DNA of 64,000 nucleotides, from positions 248,001-312,000 of the forward strand of contig NZ_JALIQS010000004.1 of NCBI RefSeq assembly GCF_024704725.1. Direction: 5' to 3'. Position numbers and translations under genes: made by a program. The notes under the pieces were generated by a model. The model did no database searches and was not told where the DNA came from. It saw only the letters and a program-made list of their open reading frames with translations. This DNA is from Shinella sp. CPCC 101442 (GTDB taxonomy: Bacteria; Pseudomonadota; Alphaproteobacteria; Rhizobiales; Rhizobiaceae). How positions within the stretch are numbered: position 1 is the first letter of the stretch; every line of letters begins with the position of its first letter. Below, in pieces: positions 53,636 to 62,977 of this stretch.

Positions 53636-54439
53636 TCAGGCCCCTTCGTCGGGAATATTGAGCACATGGCCGCAGGCCTTGCAGTGCACGGCATCGGCAT
53701 CATGGCGCGAAAGACCGCATTCAGGACAGGGGAATGTCACCTTGTAGGGTCGGACGATCGCTTGCGCGAGGCGCACGAAAAGCGAAATACCGACGATCAT
53801 CGTGACGATGGAGGTGAGTTTTCCGAGCGTGCCGGGCAGCGTGATGTCGCCGAAGCCCGTCGTCGTGACCGTCGCGACGGAGAAATAGAGCGCATCGACA
53901 AAACCCGCGAACCCTTCGGCGCCGTAGAAGAAGTTGGCGTAGACGAAGCCGGTGACGAGGAAGAGAAAGACGAGAAAGTTCACGCAGGCCTGGATGACGT
54001 CTTCCAGATAGCCATAGCCGAAGCGGCGCAAAAGCAATGTCACGAGCTTGCTCTGGCTGATCGACCAGATGCGCAGGACACGCAGGAAGGCGAAATTGTG
54101 CAACTGGTTCGGAAAGAGCAGCGTGCCGAGAATGACGATGTCCACCCAGGTCATCGGCCTGAGCGCCCAGTACCGCAGGTTCGGCGCAATCAGCGCCCTT
54201 GCGCCAAGCTCGAAGGCGATGACCGCCGCAATGGCATAGTCGAGGATGACATAGGCCGAGCCGGTGCGCAGATACGGCCCGGCGATGAAGAAAATCAACA
54301 CCACGATGTCGATGAACAGCATAGCAAGCTGAAACCGCACTGCCTCCCGGTCACGCCCGAAATAGAGCCCGCGCAACTGGCGGCGCGTCCGTTCGAGAAA
54401 GGATGGCGGTTCGGTTGCGATTAGCGGTTTGTCGATCAT
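53636..54439 (-). CDS. Potassium-channel-like ion transporter with C-terminal zinc ribbon
   Basis: A 267-residue protein with about six membrane segments, including an S4-like FAFLRVLRIW helix with spaced Arg. A pore loop with VATVTTTGFGDITLPG follows: the selectivity filter reads TTGFGD where potassium channels have T-x-G-Y/F-G-D. The C-terminus carries CPECG and CKACG, a four-Cys zinc ribbon after the last helix. Potassium selectivity is likely. The ribbon is unusual for this family and may sense metal or redox state. Confidence 0.85.
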   Translation of the reverse strand: MIDKPLIATEPPSFLERTRRQLRGLYFGRDREAVRFQLAMLFIDIVVLIFFIAGPYLRTGSAYVILDYAIAAVIAFELGARALIAPNLRYWALRPMTWVDIVILGTLLFPNQLHNFAFLRVLRIWSISQSKLVTLLLRRFGYGYLEDVIQACVNFLVFLFLVTGFVYANFFYGAEGFAGFVDALYFSVATVTTTGFGDITLPGTLGKLTSIVTMIVGISLFVRLAQAIVRPYKVTFPCPECGLSRHDADAVHCKACGHVLNIPDEGA

Positions 54440-54482
54440 GCCGAAAAGACTAGCGCCGGGCGGGTGCCGGTCAAGCGGCGTA

Positions 54483-57400
54483 TCAGAAGTTCGCTTTCAG
54501 CGTCGCAAGGAAGCTGCGGCGGGGGCCGGGAACGTCGAAGGCCATGTCGACATGGTTGTCGAAGATGTTGAGCAGCGTCAGGCCGAGTTCGAGATGCCCG
54601 GTTTGGGATTTCCAGGTCAGCGCCGCATCGGTCGTCGTATAGCTGTCGATATCGATGACGAAGGGGCCTGAGTCGAGATCGTAGCCCTGCACGCCCGTAC
54701 GCTCGCCGACAAAGGTCTGGGCGAGACTGAAGGTGATGCGCGACGGGTGCACATAAGTGAAGCCGACCTGCCCGACATAGTCGGGCACGAGAGGAACGGG
54801 GAGGTCCCCGCCGGTCAGGAAGGTCGTATCCTTGCTGTCGTACCAGGTGAAGGAGCCGAACAGCCCGAGCCCTTCGCCCACCCAGTAGTTGGCGCTGACA
54901 TTCACGCGATCGATTTCGCCGGTCGCTGTCTCGAACGCGCTTGCGAAGCCCGGAGCGCCGATGCTGGAGCCATCGAACGTGACATGCTGGTAGTCGAGCG
55001 AGGTGAAGAAGCGATCGCTCCACTCCGCGTCCCAGCGCACCATCGTCGTGTCTTTTTCACCCTGGATGAAGAGCGGAATACTCAGCGGCACAAGGCCGAC
55101 CGTGGAGACGGGCGAGAGCGTCTGGGTAACGGGATATTGCGTATCGCGGCGATAGGCGGCGCGCAGCCAGTGGTTTTCGACCGGCGTCCAGGCAATGCCG
55201 AAGCGCGGATCGACTTCTTCCAGCGTTCCGCTCTTCGAATCGAACCAGGAATAGTAGGCGCCAGCCTGAAGCTTCAAGTCGTTGGACACATCGAGTGTCG
55301 CATCGGCGTAGAGCCGCGCGGCGCGCCAGTCGGACGGGTAGCCGTATTCCGAGATAAGGTCGTCCGCCGGCCGGTTGAAATAGCGCGCGACGTTCCATGA
55401 GGTGCTGTCATACAGTTCCGCGCCGTAGCGCATCGTGAACGGGCCCACGCCAAAAAGGTGGCTTACGCCGCCACTCAGGCTTTTGGCCTCCGATGTCTGT
55501 TCGAACGTATACCCGCCGTCGCCTTCGGGATTGATATCCCAGTCGAAGCCTTCGTAGTGTTCGAGCGACGTGCTGTGTTCGTACATGGCGAAGGCCTGGA
55601 CGACGTTCTTTTCGGAAATCGTGTGGCTCCATCCGCCGCCGATCGTGTCGCCCTTGCTGGTCAAGGCATCGTTTGGCGTCGGGTAGAACAATTGCCCGGG
55701 ATAGCCGATGCGTGCCCGGTTGAGATGACCGAAGAGATAGACATTGTCCGCAAGCGTCGGGCGCAGGCCGAGCTCGAACGCCCCGCCTTCGAAATCGTTT
55801 CTGTCGTTCTCGCGCACGCTTTCCGGCCGGGAGATCTGGCCCATGAAATTGTAGCTGAGCGGGACGACGTCGTAATTGGTGCCGTGGAAGCTGACGTCGC
55901 CGTTCCAGCCGGTGACCCCGGGCTGGGCGGAAAAGCCGCCGATCACCGAGGTCTCGAAGAACGCCCGGCTTTCAATGGAGTTGGCGCGCTGCTGCGAGGC
56001 GACGCCGAGCGGATCGAGCAGGAAGTTCTGGATGTTGGTCGGCAGGAAGATCGAGCCCGAACCGTAGCGATAAAGGCCGCTCGGCGGCGTGACGACGAAC
56101 GGGCTGAGCTGGCCGGCGGACTGTTCGTCATCATAGCTGGCGGCCAGGAACGGATCGTAGGCGCGCGCCTTGTGGTACTTGCCCCATTCGTCCAGGCCGA
56201 GATTTTCCAGCGCGTCGCCGAGTACCGAGGAGGCCTGCCGGTGTACGTCATAGCCGGAATAGAAGCCGCCGCGTGCCTGGCGCCGGCGCAACCCCTCGCG
56301 CGCGTCGCGGATCGCATCGTCGGCGCGGAACTGGTCGATGGCGACACCCGCACGGATCATGGCGATCGAGGGATTGTCCTTGTCGAAGCGGTCGGCATTG
56401 TCGAGCGCCTGTTCGGTCTCCTGGACCGCGCCGCTCTGGTAGCTGGCAATGGCAAGGCCGATCAGCGCGCCGCCATAGGTCGGGTTGATGGCGGCGGCCT
56501 CGAGAAGAACCTTCTTGCCCTCCTCCGTCTTGCCCATGCGCAGGAGATAGCGCCCCTTGGCGGCGAGCACGGCATAGGTGTTGGGGTCCAGCGCCTCCGC
56601 CGCGTCCAGTTCGCGCTTCGCGTCCGCCATCTGTTCGTGGCCCATCAGGAAGAGCGCGTAGTTGGTGCGCACGGCGATGTTTTCGGGATTGAGCGCGACG
56701 GCGCGGCGGTGCGCCGCATCCGCCTCCATCGTGGCATCACGGTCGCTCTGGACGCCGGCGAGGTCGTCCCAGGCCGCGTCGTCGCCGGGGGCGATCTCGA
56801 TTGCGCGTTTCAGGTCGGCGAGCGCCCCGTCGATATCGCTCGAAATGACGGAGCGGTAGCGGGCGTTCGTTGTCAGATAGCCGACATCGTCAGGGTCGAT
56901 CGAGCGGGCACGGTCCAATGCCGCGCGGGCCTCGTCGCGCCGGTCGAGTTCGAGGGCAAGGCTCGCGCGCATCGCCGGCAGGCCGGCATCGTCCGGGAAC
57001 CGTTTCTCGGCCTGTGCCAGAAGGGCGATCGCGGCGGCCTGTCCCTGCAGATGCGCGACGACCGAAGCCTGCACGGAGGCTTCGCCGGGTGTGGCGGGCG
57101 TGCGGGTGAGATAGGCCGGCACCTTCTTCTTGTCGGGATAGGCGAGCGACGACGCGATCCATTCGCCATAGTCGGCCATCACGCGCCGCTCGCCGGAAAG
57201 CCGGGGCCGAGCCTCGCGGAAGAGGCGGATCGCATCGCCATAGCGCAGCGCATTGCCGGCGATCATGGCTTCTACCAGGACGGCGCGGGCCTCCAGCGCC
57301 GCGGGAAGGGGGCGCGGCAGATGCGAAAGCGCGTCTTCCGCCACCTGGCGGCCGTCGGCGGGCAGCGCCAGCTCGGCGAGCTTCAGCCAGTCCTCCCGGC

Positions 57401-58106
57401 TGCGCGAAGCCTCCGGCTTGTCGAGAAGCCGCCGCCTGTCGCCCCGCGCATCGATCGTATTCTCGCCCGAGATCGGCAACGTGATGAACATGCCGCGGAT
57501 CTCGCCATAGAGCAGTATCTGCTCGCGCTCTTCGAGATTGACGAGCACATATTTGCGGGGGGCCTCGCCAAGGGTCGCCACGGCGCCTTCGCCCTGGTTG
57601 ACGGTGACGCTGCCATGGGCGTTGCTGAGTTCGACCGTACCTTCGAGCACGGTGAGCGTGGTGCGGGTGCCGTTCGTGTTGAGTGCCCAGTCGGTGCCAC
57701 GAATGGCGGCTGCCGCGGCAGGGGTGTCGATCACGATACCACTGCCGCCGCGTTGGGCGCGGCCCCAGATCGTGCCGCCCTCGAGGTTCAGCAGGCTGTC
57801 GGAGGTGCCGTCGATCTTGCGCACGCGCAATACCGTCTCGCGCGCCATGCGCACCAGCGTGTTATCGGCAAAGCGGATGGCGAGGCTACCCAATGCATTG
57901 GTGCGCAGCGTGTCGCCGGCCAGCAGGTCCTGGTTGACTTCGACGCCCTGCCAGTCCTTGGCCTCGACGAACTGGACTTCTTCGCCGCTTTTGCGCTCGA
58001 CGACGGCACCATCCGCGGTGGAGGCGCGCGGGAGCACATCGGCAAAAGCCGGCACGACACCCCCAACGAACGCCAAGGTGGCAACGCCCAGTCTCAAAGC
58101 ACGCAT
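54483..58106 (-). CDS. FecR-TPR-beta-barrel outer-membrane protein
   Basis: A 1207-residue exported protein with a Sec signal (about 1-22) and three regions. Residues about 50-185 form a FecR domain (LLAGDTLRTNALGSLAIRF, IDTPAAAAAIRGTDWAL, TVLEGTVEL). Residues about 240-640 carry several TPR units (for example AHRRAVALNPENIAVRTNYALF). Residues about 690-1207 show alternating strands of a large beta-barrel, ending RSFLATLKANF like TonB-dependent receptors, and no plug domain is seen. No ECF sigma, FecI or TonB gene is near, so the FecR part is not an anti-sigma signalling partner here. TPR plus barrel recalls export porins such as BcsC or PgaA. Substrate unknown. Confidence 0.8.
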   Translation of the reverse strand: MRALRLGVATLAFVGGVVPAFADVLPRASTADGAVVERKSGEEVQFVEAKDWQGVEVNQDLLAGDTLRTNALGSLAIRFADNTLVRMARETVLRVRKIDGTSDSLLNLEGGTIWGRAQRGGSGIVIDTPAAAAAIRGTDWALNTNGTRTTLTVLEGTVELSNAHGSVTVNQGEGAVATLGEAPRKYVLVNLEEREQILLYGEIRGMFITLPISGENTIDARGDRRRLLDKPEASRSREDWLKLAELALPADGRQVAEDALSHLPRPLPAALEARAVLVEAMIAGNALRYGDAIRLFREARPRLSGERRVMADYGEWIASSLAYPDKKKVPAYLTRTPATPGEASVQASVVAHLQGQAAAIALLAQAEKRFPDDAGLPAMRASLALELDRRDEARAALDRARSIDPDDVGYLTTNARYRSVISSDIDGALADLKRAIEIAPGDDAAWDDLAGVQSDRDATMEADAAHRRAVALNPENIAVRTNYALFLMGHEQMADAKRELDAAEALDPNTYAVLAAKGRYLLRMGKTEEGKKVLLEAAAINPTYGGALIGLAIASYQSGAVQETEQALDNADRFDKDNPSIAMIRAGVAIDQFRADDAIRDAREGLRRRQARGGFYSGYDVHRQASSVLGDALENLGLDEWGKYHKARAYDPFLAASYDDEQSAGQLSPFVVTPPSGLYRYGSGSIFLPTNIQNFLLDPLGVASQQRANSIESRAFFETSVIGGFSAQPGVTGWNGDVSFHGTNYDVVPLSYNFMGQISRPESVRENDRNDFEGGAFELGLRPTLADNVYLFGHLNRARIGYPGQLFYPTPNDALTSKGDTIGGGWSHTISEKNVVQAFAMYEHSTSLEHYEGFDWDINPEGDGGYTFEQTSEAKSLSGGVSHLFGVGPFTMRYGAELYDSTSWNVARYFNRPADDLISEYGYPSDWRAARLYADATLDVSNDLKLQAGAYYSWFDSKSGTLEEVDPRFGIAWTPVENHWLRAAYRRDTQYPVTQTLSPVSTVGLVPLSIPLFIQGEKDTTMVRWDAEWSDRFFTSLDYQHVTFDGSSIGAPGFASAFETATGEIDRVNVSANYWVGEGLGLFGSFTWYDSKDTTFLTGGDLPVPLVPDYVGQVGFTYVHPSRITFSLAQTFVGERTGVQGYDLDSGPFVIDIDSYTTTDAALTWKSQTGHLELGLTLLNIFDNHVDMAFDVPGPRRSFLATLKANF

Positions 58107-58139
58107 GAAATAGTTGATCGTTCACCCTCGAAGGCGACG

Positions 58140-58182
58140 ATATGGGTGCAATTGTTTGGCGTTGTCAACGATGGGCGACAAC
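58140..58182 (-). promoter_or_regulatory. Promoter with overlapping inverted repeat before the FecR-TPR-barrel gene
   Basis: On the minus strand, TTGACA (58168-58163), a 17-bp spacer and CCATAT (58145-58140) form a promoter with a perfect -35 and a weak -10. GTTGTC (58161-58166) and GACAAC (58177-58182) form an inverted repeat that overlaps the -35, a plausible operator. The element lies about 34-76 bp before the ATG. Confidence 0.55.
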
Positions 58183-58186
58183 CGCG

Positions 58187-59761
58187 TCAGCCGAGTTTCC
58201 AGGCGATGTAGACGAGTGTTGCAGCAATGACCCAAAGCGCGATGCGCCCCGATCTGCCATGGCGGGCCTCCGAACGGCCGATGGCCTCGGCGGTATCCGC
58301 ATCGAAACGCAGCCCTTTTTCGGCCATCGATGTCAGGTCCTGCGAGAATTTCTCGGCCTTGGCGGCGATTTCGGGGGCGGCTTCCGCAAGGCGCAACGCG
58401 GCATGCGCACCGTCGCGCAGGTCGGTCAACAGGCGCTTCGGTCCCAGATTGTCCCGGATCCAGTCGCCGACGACCCCTTCGGAAGCTTTCCACATGTTGA
58501 AGCGGGGGTTCAGCGTGCGCGACACGCCTTCCACCACGACCATGGTCTTCTGCAGCATGACGAGTTCGGTGCGGGTTTCCATGTCGAAAAGCTCCGTCAC
58601 CTCGAAGAGTAGCGTCAAGAGCTTGGCCATGGAGATCGTCTCGGCCGGCTGGCCGTGGATCGGCTCGCCGATGGCGCGGATCGCCTGGGCGAAGCTCGCG
58701 GTATTGTGGTGGGAGGGCACGTAACCCGCCTCGAAATGCACATTGGCGACGCGCTGGTAGTCTCGCGTGATGAAGCCGTAGAGGATTTCCGCGAGGAAGC
58801 GGCGTTCTTTCTTGCCCAGTCTCCCGACGATGCCCATGTCGACCGCGACGACGACGCCCTCAGGGTCGACGAAGAGGTTGCCCTGGTGCATGTCGGCATG
58901 GAAGAAGCCGTCGCGCAGCGTGTGGCGCAGGAAGGACTGGATCAGCGTGTCGGCGAGCTTGTCCAGATCATGGCCGGCGGCGCGCAGGCCCTCGACATCC
59001 GACATCTTGATGCCGTCGATCCATTCCATCGTGACGACGTCGCGGCCGGTGCGCTCCCAATCGACTTTCGGAACACGGAATCCGGGGTCGCCGCTGGTGT
59101 TTTCGCCGAGTTCGGAAAGGGCAGCGGCCTCCAGCCGGAGATCCATCTCGACCTTGGTCGTCTGCTCCAGCGTGCGCGTCACCTCGACGGGCTTCAAGCG
59201 GCGCGTGTTGGGCAGGATCTTCTCCTGCAGATGTGCGGCGGCATACATCGCCTCGAGGTCATGGGCGAAGCGCTGACGCACGCCGGGACGGATGACCTTG
59301 ACCGCCACCTTGCGCTCGCCAGTGGCATCGCGCACCGTCGCGGGATGGACCTGGGCGATGGAAGCGGCCGCGACCGGATCGCCAAAATCCGCATAGAGAT
59401 CGTCGAGCGTCCGGCCGAGCGACCCTTCGACCGTCGCCACCGCCGCCGCGCGCGGAAATGTCGCCATGCGGTCCTGAAGGGCGGAAAGCTCGACGGCGAT
59501 CTCGGCGCCGACGACGTCGGGGCGCGTCGCCAGAAACTGGCCCATCTTCACATAGGAGGGGCCGAGGCGCTCGATGGCGCGGGCAAGCCGGTCGCCCCGG
59601 TCTTCACGCGACGCCTTGCGACGCTCGAGGAGGCCGGCGAATGCGTGCGCCGTGCGGGCGAGCGGCGGCATGCCCTCGGTCGGCAGCGCCGAGACGACGC
59701 CCTCGCGCACGAGAACCCAGCCCACGCGGGCGAGGCGAAGATAGGCGCCGATGACACTCAT
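58187..59761 (-). CDS. ubiB: UbiB-type ABC1 kinase-like protein of ubiquinone synthesis
   Basis: A 524-residue atypical kinase required for ubiquinone synthesis. The UbiB hallmarks are GPSYVKMGQFLATRPD (KxGQ), the Ala-rich loop AAASIAQVHPA, FFHADMHQGNLFVD (catalytic loop) and VDMGIVGRL (metal-binding). A C-terminal membrane segment (IALWVIAATLVYIAWKLG) follows. The start MSVIGAYLRL lies 37 bp after ubiE. The two form an operon. Confidence 0.96.
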   Translation of the reverse strand: MSVIGAYLRLARVGWVLVREGVVSALPTEGMPPLARTAHAFAGLLERRKASREDRGDRLARAIERLGPSYVKMGQFLATRPDVVGAEIAVELSALQDRMATFPRAAAVATVEGSLGRTLDDLYADFGDPVAAASIAQVHPATVRDATGERKVAVKVIRPGVRQRFAHDLEAMYAAAHLQEKILPNTRRLKPVEVTRTLEQTTKVEMDLRLEAAALSELGENTSGDPGFRVPKVDWERTGRDVVTMEWIDGIKMSDVEGLRAAGHDLDKLADTLIQSFLRHTLRDGFFHADMHQGNLFVDPEGVVVAVDMGIVGRLGKKERRFLAEILYGFITRDYQRVANVHFEAGYVPSHHNTASFAQAIRAIGEPIHGQPAETISMAKLLTLLFEVTELFDMETRTELVMLQKTMVVVEGVSRTLNPRFNMWKASEGVVGDWIRDNLGPKRLLTDLRDGAHAALRLAEAAPEIAAKAEKFSQDLTSMAEKGLRFDADTAEAIGRSEARHGRSGRIALWVIAATLVYIAWKLG

Positions 59762-59798
59762 GCGAAAAGGCACTGCTTGGGGAGGGGACGAACCATGT

Positions 59799-60575
59799 TC
59801 AGAGCTTCCAGCCCGAATGCAGCGCGGCGATGCCACCCGTGTAATTGGTGTAGCTCACGCGCGAAAACCCGGCGGCGCGGATCATCGCGGCGAAGTCTTC
59901 CTGATTGGGGAACTTGCGGATCGATTCCACGAGATACTGATAGGGCTCGGCATCGCCCGTGATCATCTTGCCGAACTGTGGGATCGCGTTGAACGACCAG
60001 GCGTCATAGACCTTGTCGAGCAGCGGCATTTCCACCTCGGAGAATTCCAGCACCAGGAGGCGGCCGCCGCGCTTCAGCACGCGATAGGCTTCCGACAGCG
60101 CGACATCGATGCGCGGCACGTTGCGGATACCGAAGGCGATCGTATAGGCGTCGAAACTGTTCGCCTCGAAGGGCAGGTCTTCGGCATTAGCCTCGACGAA
60201 GTCGAGATTGGCGGAAAGGCCCTTCTTGGCGGCGCGGTCGGCGCCCACGCCGAGCATCGAGCCGTTGATATCGAGCACGGTGGAATGGGCCAGGCGGTCG
60301 GAGGCCTCGATGATGCGGAAGGCGATGTCGCCCGTGCCGCCGGCAACATCGAGCGTCCGGTAGGACGCATCCTTGCGCGGGTTGAGGCTTGCGATCATCG
60401 CGTCCTTCCAGACCCGGTGCAGGCCGGCGGACATGACGTCGTTCATGATGTCGTAGCGCTTGGCGACCTTGTGGAAGACGTCGTTGACGAGCGCCTGCTT
60501 TTCGCCCTCGCGAACCTCGCGAAAACCGTAGGAGGTTGCCATGCCGCCGTCTGCGGATGTGCGCTGTTCCGTCAT
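59799..60575 (-). CDS. ubiE: Ubiquinone/menaquinone methyltransferase
   Basis: A 258-residue SAM-dependent C-methyltransferase in ubiquinone synthesis. [15 protein letters not shown] is SAM motif [33 protein letters not shown] is the UbiE signature; the end reads [12 protein letters not shown]. Several in-frame Met codons exist; I chose [11 protein letters not shown] at 60575, as those further upstream extend past the usual N-terminus. It leads ubiE-ubiB and is divergent from mutM. Confidence 0.95.
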   Translation of the reverse strand: MTEQRTSADGGMATSYGFREVREGEKQALVNDVFHKVAKRYDIMNDVMSAGLHRVWKDAMIASLNPRKDASYRTLDVAGGTGDIAFRIIEASDRLAHSTVLDINGSMLGVGADRAAKKGLSANLDFVEANAEDLPFEANSFDAYTIAFGIRNVPRIDVALSEAYRVLKRGGRLLVLEFSEVEMPLLDKVYDAWSFNAIPQFGKMITGDAEPYQYLVESIRKFPNQEDFAAMIRAAGFSRVSYTNYTGGIAALHSGWKL

Positions 60576-60750
60576 CGTCGTCTCCATGGGCCGGTCTGTC
60601 GCAGCCATATTGCCGCAAAGACCATAGCGAATTGGCTTTGGCCGCGCTATCTGAACGCTTCGCCGGGTATATAGGACATAGATTGCCGAGAGGGAAATGC
60701 CGGAGCGCGGCAAATGCGCTCAAGGTTAAATCCCGTTCAAGGAGACGAAC

Positions 60751-61641
60751 ATGCCGGAACTGCCGGAAGTGGAAACGGTCAAGCGCGGGCTGGCCCCCGT
60801 CATGGAGGGATCGCGGATCCGCCGGGCGGAGCTGCGCCGTCCGGATTTGCGTTTTCCCTTTCCTCCGGCCTTTTCCGAAAAGCTGGAAGGCCGACGCGTC
60901 ACCTCGCTTGGCCGGCGGGCCAAATACCTGCTGATCGATATCGAGGGCGGCGATGTCGTCATCGCCCATCTCGGCATGTCCGGCTCCTTCCGGGTGGAGG
61001 GGGCGGAGGTTGCCGAGACGCCCGGCGAATTCCACATGCCGCGCAGCAAGGACACGCGCCACGATCACGTCGTCTTCCATCTGGAGACGCCCGAAGGCGA
61101 GCGCCGGGTCGTCTACAACGACCCGCGCCGCTTCGGCTTCATGGATCTCGCCAAACGCGAGGACCTTGCCGGCCACGCCTTCTTCCGCGATCTCGGCGCG
61201 GAGCCGACGGGCAACACGCTCGATGCCGATTATATCGCTGCAAAATTCCGCGGCCGGCAGACGCCGTTGAAGTCGGCCCTGCTCGACCAGAAGAACATAG
61301 CAGGCCTCGGCAACATCTATGTCTGCGAGGCGCTCTGGCGGTCGCATCTGTCGCCCGAGCGGCTGGCCGGAACGCTGGTGACGGCGGCGGGCAAGCCGAA
61401 GAAGGAGCTTCTCGCCCTGACCGAGGCGATCCGGCAGGTCATCGCCGATGCGATCGAGGCGGGCGGCTCCACGCTGCGCGACCATATTCGCGCCGATGGC
61501 TCGCTCGGCTATTTCCAGCACTCCTTTGCCGCCTATGACCGCGCGGGAGAGCCTTGCCGAACGCCCGGTTGCACGGGCACGATCGGCCGCATCGTGCAGA
61601 GCGGGCGATCGACATTCCACTGCGCCGCCTGTCAGAAATAG
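60751..61641 (+). CDS. mutM: Formamidopyrimidine-DNA glycosylase
   Basis: A 296-residue base-excision repair enzyme. The catalytic N-terminal Pro-Glu is in [14 protein letters not shown], followed by the H2TH helix bundle region ([16 protein letters not shown]) and a C-terminal zinc finger ([10 protein letters not shown] and CAACQK). It excises 8-oxoguanine. The start is fixed by the requirement for P2. An enoyl-CoA hydratase gene follows after 32 bp. Confidence 0.98.
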   Translation: MPELPEVETVKRGLAPVMEGSRIRRAELRRPDLRFPFPPAFSEKLEGRRVTSLGRRAKYLLIDIEGGDVVIAHLGMSGSFRVEGAEVAETPGEFHMPRSKDTRHDHVVFHLETPEGERRVVYNDPRRFGFMDLAKREDLAGHAFFRDLGAEPTGNTLDADYIAAKFRGRQTPLKSALLDQKNIAGLGNIYVCEALWRSHLSPERLAGTLVTAAGKPKKELLALTEAIRQVIADAIEAGGSTLRDHIRADGSLGYFQHSFAAYDRAGEPCRTPGCTGTIGRIVQSGRSTFHCAACQK

Positions 61642-61673
61642 ACCGGCCGAAGCAATCAAGAGGAGAGAGACAC

Positions 61674-62447
61674 ATGGCCTATGAAACCCTGCTGGTGGAG
61701 ACGCGCGGACGCGTCGGCCTCATCACGCTCAACCGGCCGCAGGCGCTGAATGCGCTGAACCGCAAGCTGCTCGAGGAGCTGAAGAGCGTGCTTTCCGGCT
61801 TCGAGGCGGATGCAGGCATCGGCGCCATCGTCCTCACCGGCTCGGAAAAGGCTTTTGCCGCCGGTGCCGACATCAAGGAAATGCAGCCCTACGGCTTTGC
61901 CGATGCCATGATGGACGATCTCGCCGCCGGCTGGGACGAGGTCGCGGCCTGCCGCAAGCCGATGATCGCGGCCGTCAGCGGCTTTGCGCTCGGCGGCGGC
62001 TGCGAGGTCGCGATGATGTGCGATTTCATCATCTCCTCGGAGACGGCGAAGTTCGGCCAGCCGGAGATCACGCTCGGCATCATTCCGGGCATGGGCGGCA
62101 CGCAGCGCCTGACGCGCGCGCTCGGCAAGTCGAAGGCGATGGATCTCATCCTGACCGGCCGCCTGATGGATGCGGCCGAGGCCGAGCGCTGCGGCCTCGT
62201 CGCCCGGGTGGTCGCGCCGGAAAAGCTCCTCGACGAGGCGCTGGCGGCGGCGGAAAAGATCGCGGGCTACTCGCTGCCCTCGACCATGATGGCCAAGGAG
62301 GCGGTAAGCCGCGCCCATGAGACGGTGCTGTCGGAGGGCATGCGCGCCGAGCGGCGGCTGTTCCATGCGCTCTTCGCCACCGAGGACCAGAAAGAGGGCA
62401 TGACGGCCTTCATCGAGAAGCGCAAGCCGGTCTTCAAGAACCGTTGA
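61674..62447 (+). CDS. Enoyl-CoA hydratase (crotonase family)
   Basis: A 257-residue crotonase-fold enzyme for fatty-acid beta-oxidation. [12 protein letters not shown] is the oxyanion-hole region; [15 protein letters not shown] and [18 protein letters not shown] hold the two catalytic Glu residues of true hydratases. Length equals FadB-independent EchA/PaaF types. AGGAGAG precedes the ATG at 61674. Its place between mutM and rpsT matches rhizobial chromosomes as I know them. Confidence 0.95.
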   Translation: MAYETLLVETRGRVGLITLNRPQALNALNRKLLEELKSVLSGFEADAGIGAIVLTGSEKAFAAGADIKEMQPYGFADAMMDDLAAGWDEVAACRKPMIAAVSGFALGGGCEVAMMCDFIISSETAKFGQPEITLGIIPGMGGTQRLTRALGKSKAMDLILTGRLMDAAEAERCGLVARVVAPEKLLDEALAAAEKIAGYSLPSTMMAKEAVSRAHETVLSEGMRAERRLFHALFATEDQKEGMTAFIEKRKPVFKNR

Positions 62448-62481
62448 ACCTGTCGGGACGGCGTTTCTTGCAGAATCCGCG

Positions 62482-62510
62482 TTGACGACCCCGCCGTTTC
62501 CAGCTATACG
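62482..62510 (+). promoter_or_regulatory. Candidate sigma-70 promoter of rpsT
   Basis: TTGACG (62482-62487), a 17-bp spacer and TATACG (62505-62510) form a good housekeeping promoter 130 bp before the rpsT ATG, leaving a long leader. Confidence 0.65.
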
Positions 62511-62639
62511 CCGCCCACAGTTTGGAAAGCCGAATTCTGAGGTTTTCCGATATTGCTCCCGAATTGCTTGGATGACAGGTCGCAGTGACCCGGCACGGCG
62601 AGGGTGGAGTTCGTGTCAGATTTCTGAAGAGAGGCATAC

Positions 62640-62906
62640 ATGGCCAATACAACCTCGGCAAAGAAGGCGACCCGCAAGATCGCCGCGCGCACCGCAGTCA
62701 ACAAGTCGCGCCGTTCGCGCGTCCGCAACTTCATCCGCAAGGTCGAAGAAGCCATCGCTTCCGGCGACCAGGTTTCGGCCGCTGCCGCTCTCAAGGCTGC
62801 CCAGCCGGAGCTGATGCGCGCTGCGACGAAGGGCGTGCTTCATTCCAACACAGCGTCCCGCAAGGTTTCGCGTCTCGCGAACCGCGTCAAGACGATGACG
62901 GCCTGA
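62640..62906 (+). CDS. rpsT: 30S ribosomal protein S20
   Basis: An 88-residue highly basic helical protein: [31 protein letters not shown] is the universal S20 start (shown here only in part: [17 protein letters not shown]), ending NRVKTMTA. It binds 16S rRNA in the small subunit. AGAGAGG stands before the ATG. It is followed by a strong terminator. Expression is often autoregulated in other bacteria; no leader element is evident here beyond the long untranslated region. Confidence 0.98.
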   Translation: MANTTSAKKATRKIAARTAVNKSRRSRVRNFIRKVEEAIASGDQVSAAAALKAAQPELMRAATKGVLHSNTASRKVSRLANRVKTMTA

Positions 62907-62938
62907 TCAGCTCACAACCAGAGCTATGCAATATTAGC

Positions 62939-62977
62939 AAAAGCCCGGCGCCTGCGCCGGGCTTTTTGTTTTGTTTT
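62939..62977 (+). terminator. Rho-independent terminator of rpsT
   Basis: Stem AAAAGCCCGGCG (62939-62950) / CGCCGGGCTTTT (62955-62966) with a CCTG loop, followed by TGTTTTGTTTTTC. It closely resembles the guaA terminator in sequence. Confidence 0.95.

Noticed and set aside
55458-58211. A 917-codon open frame on the plus strand
   Set aside because: It is the antisense shadow of the FecR-TPR-barrel gene; its translation is rich in low-complexity Gly/Arg/Asp and matches no family.
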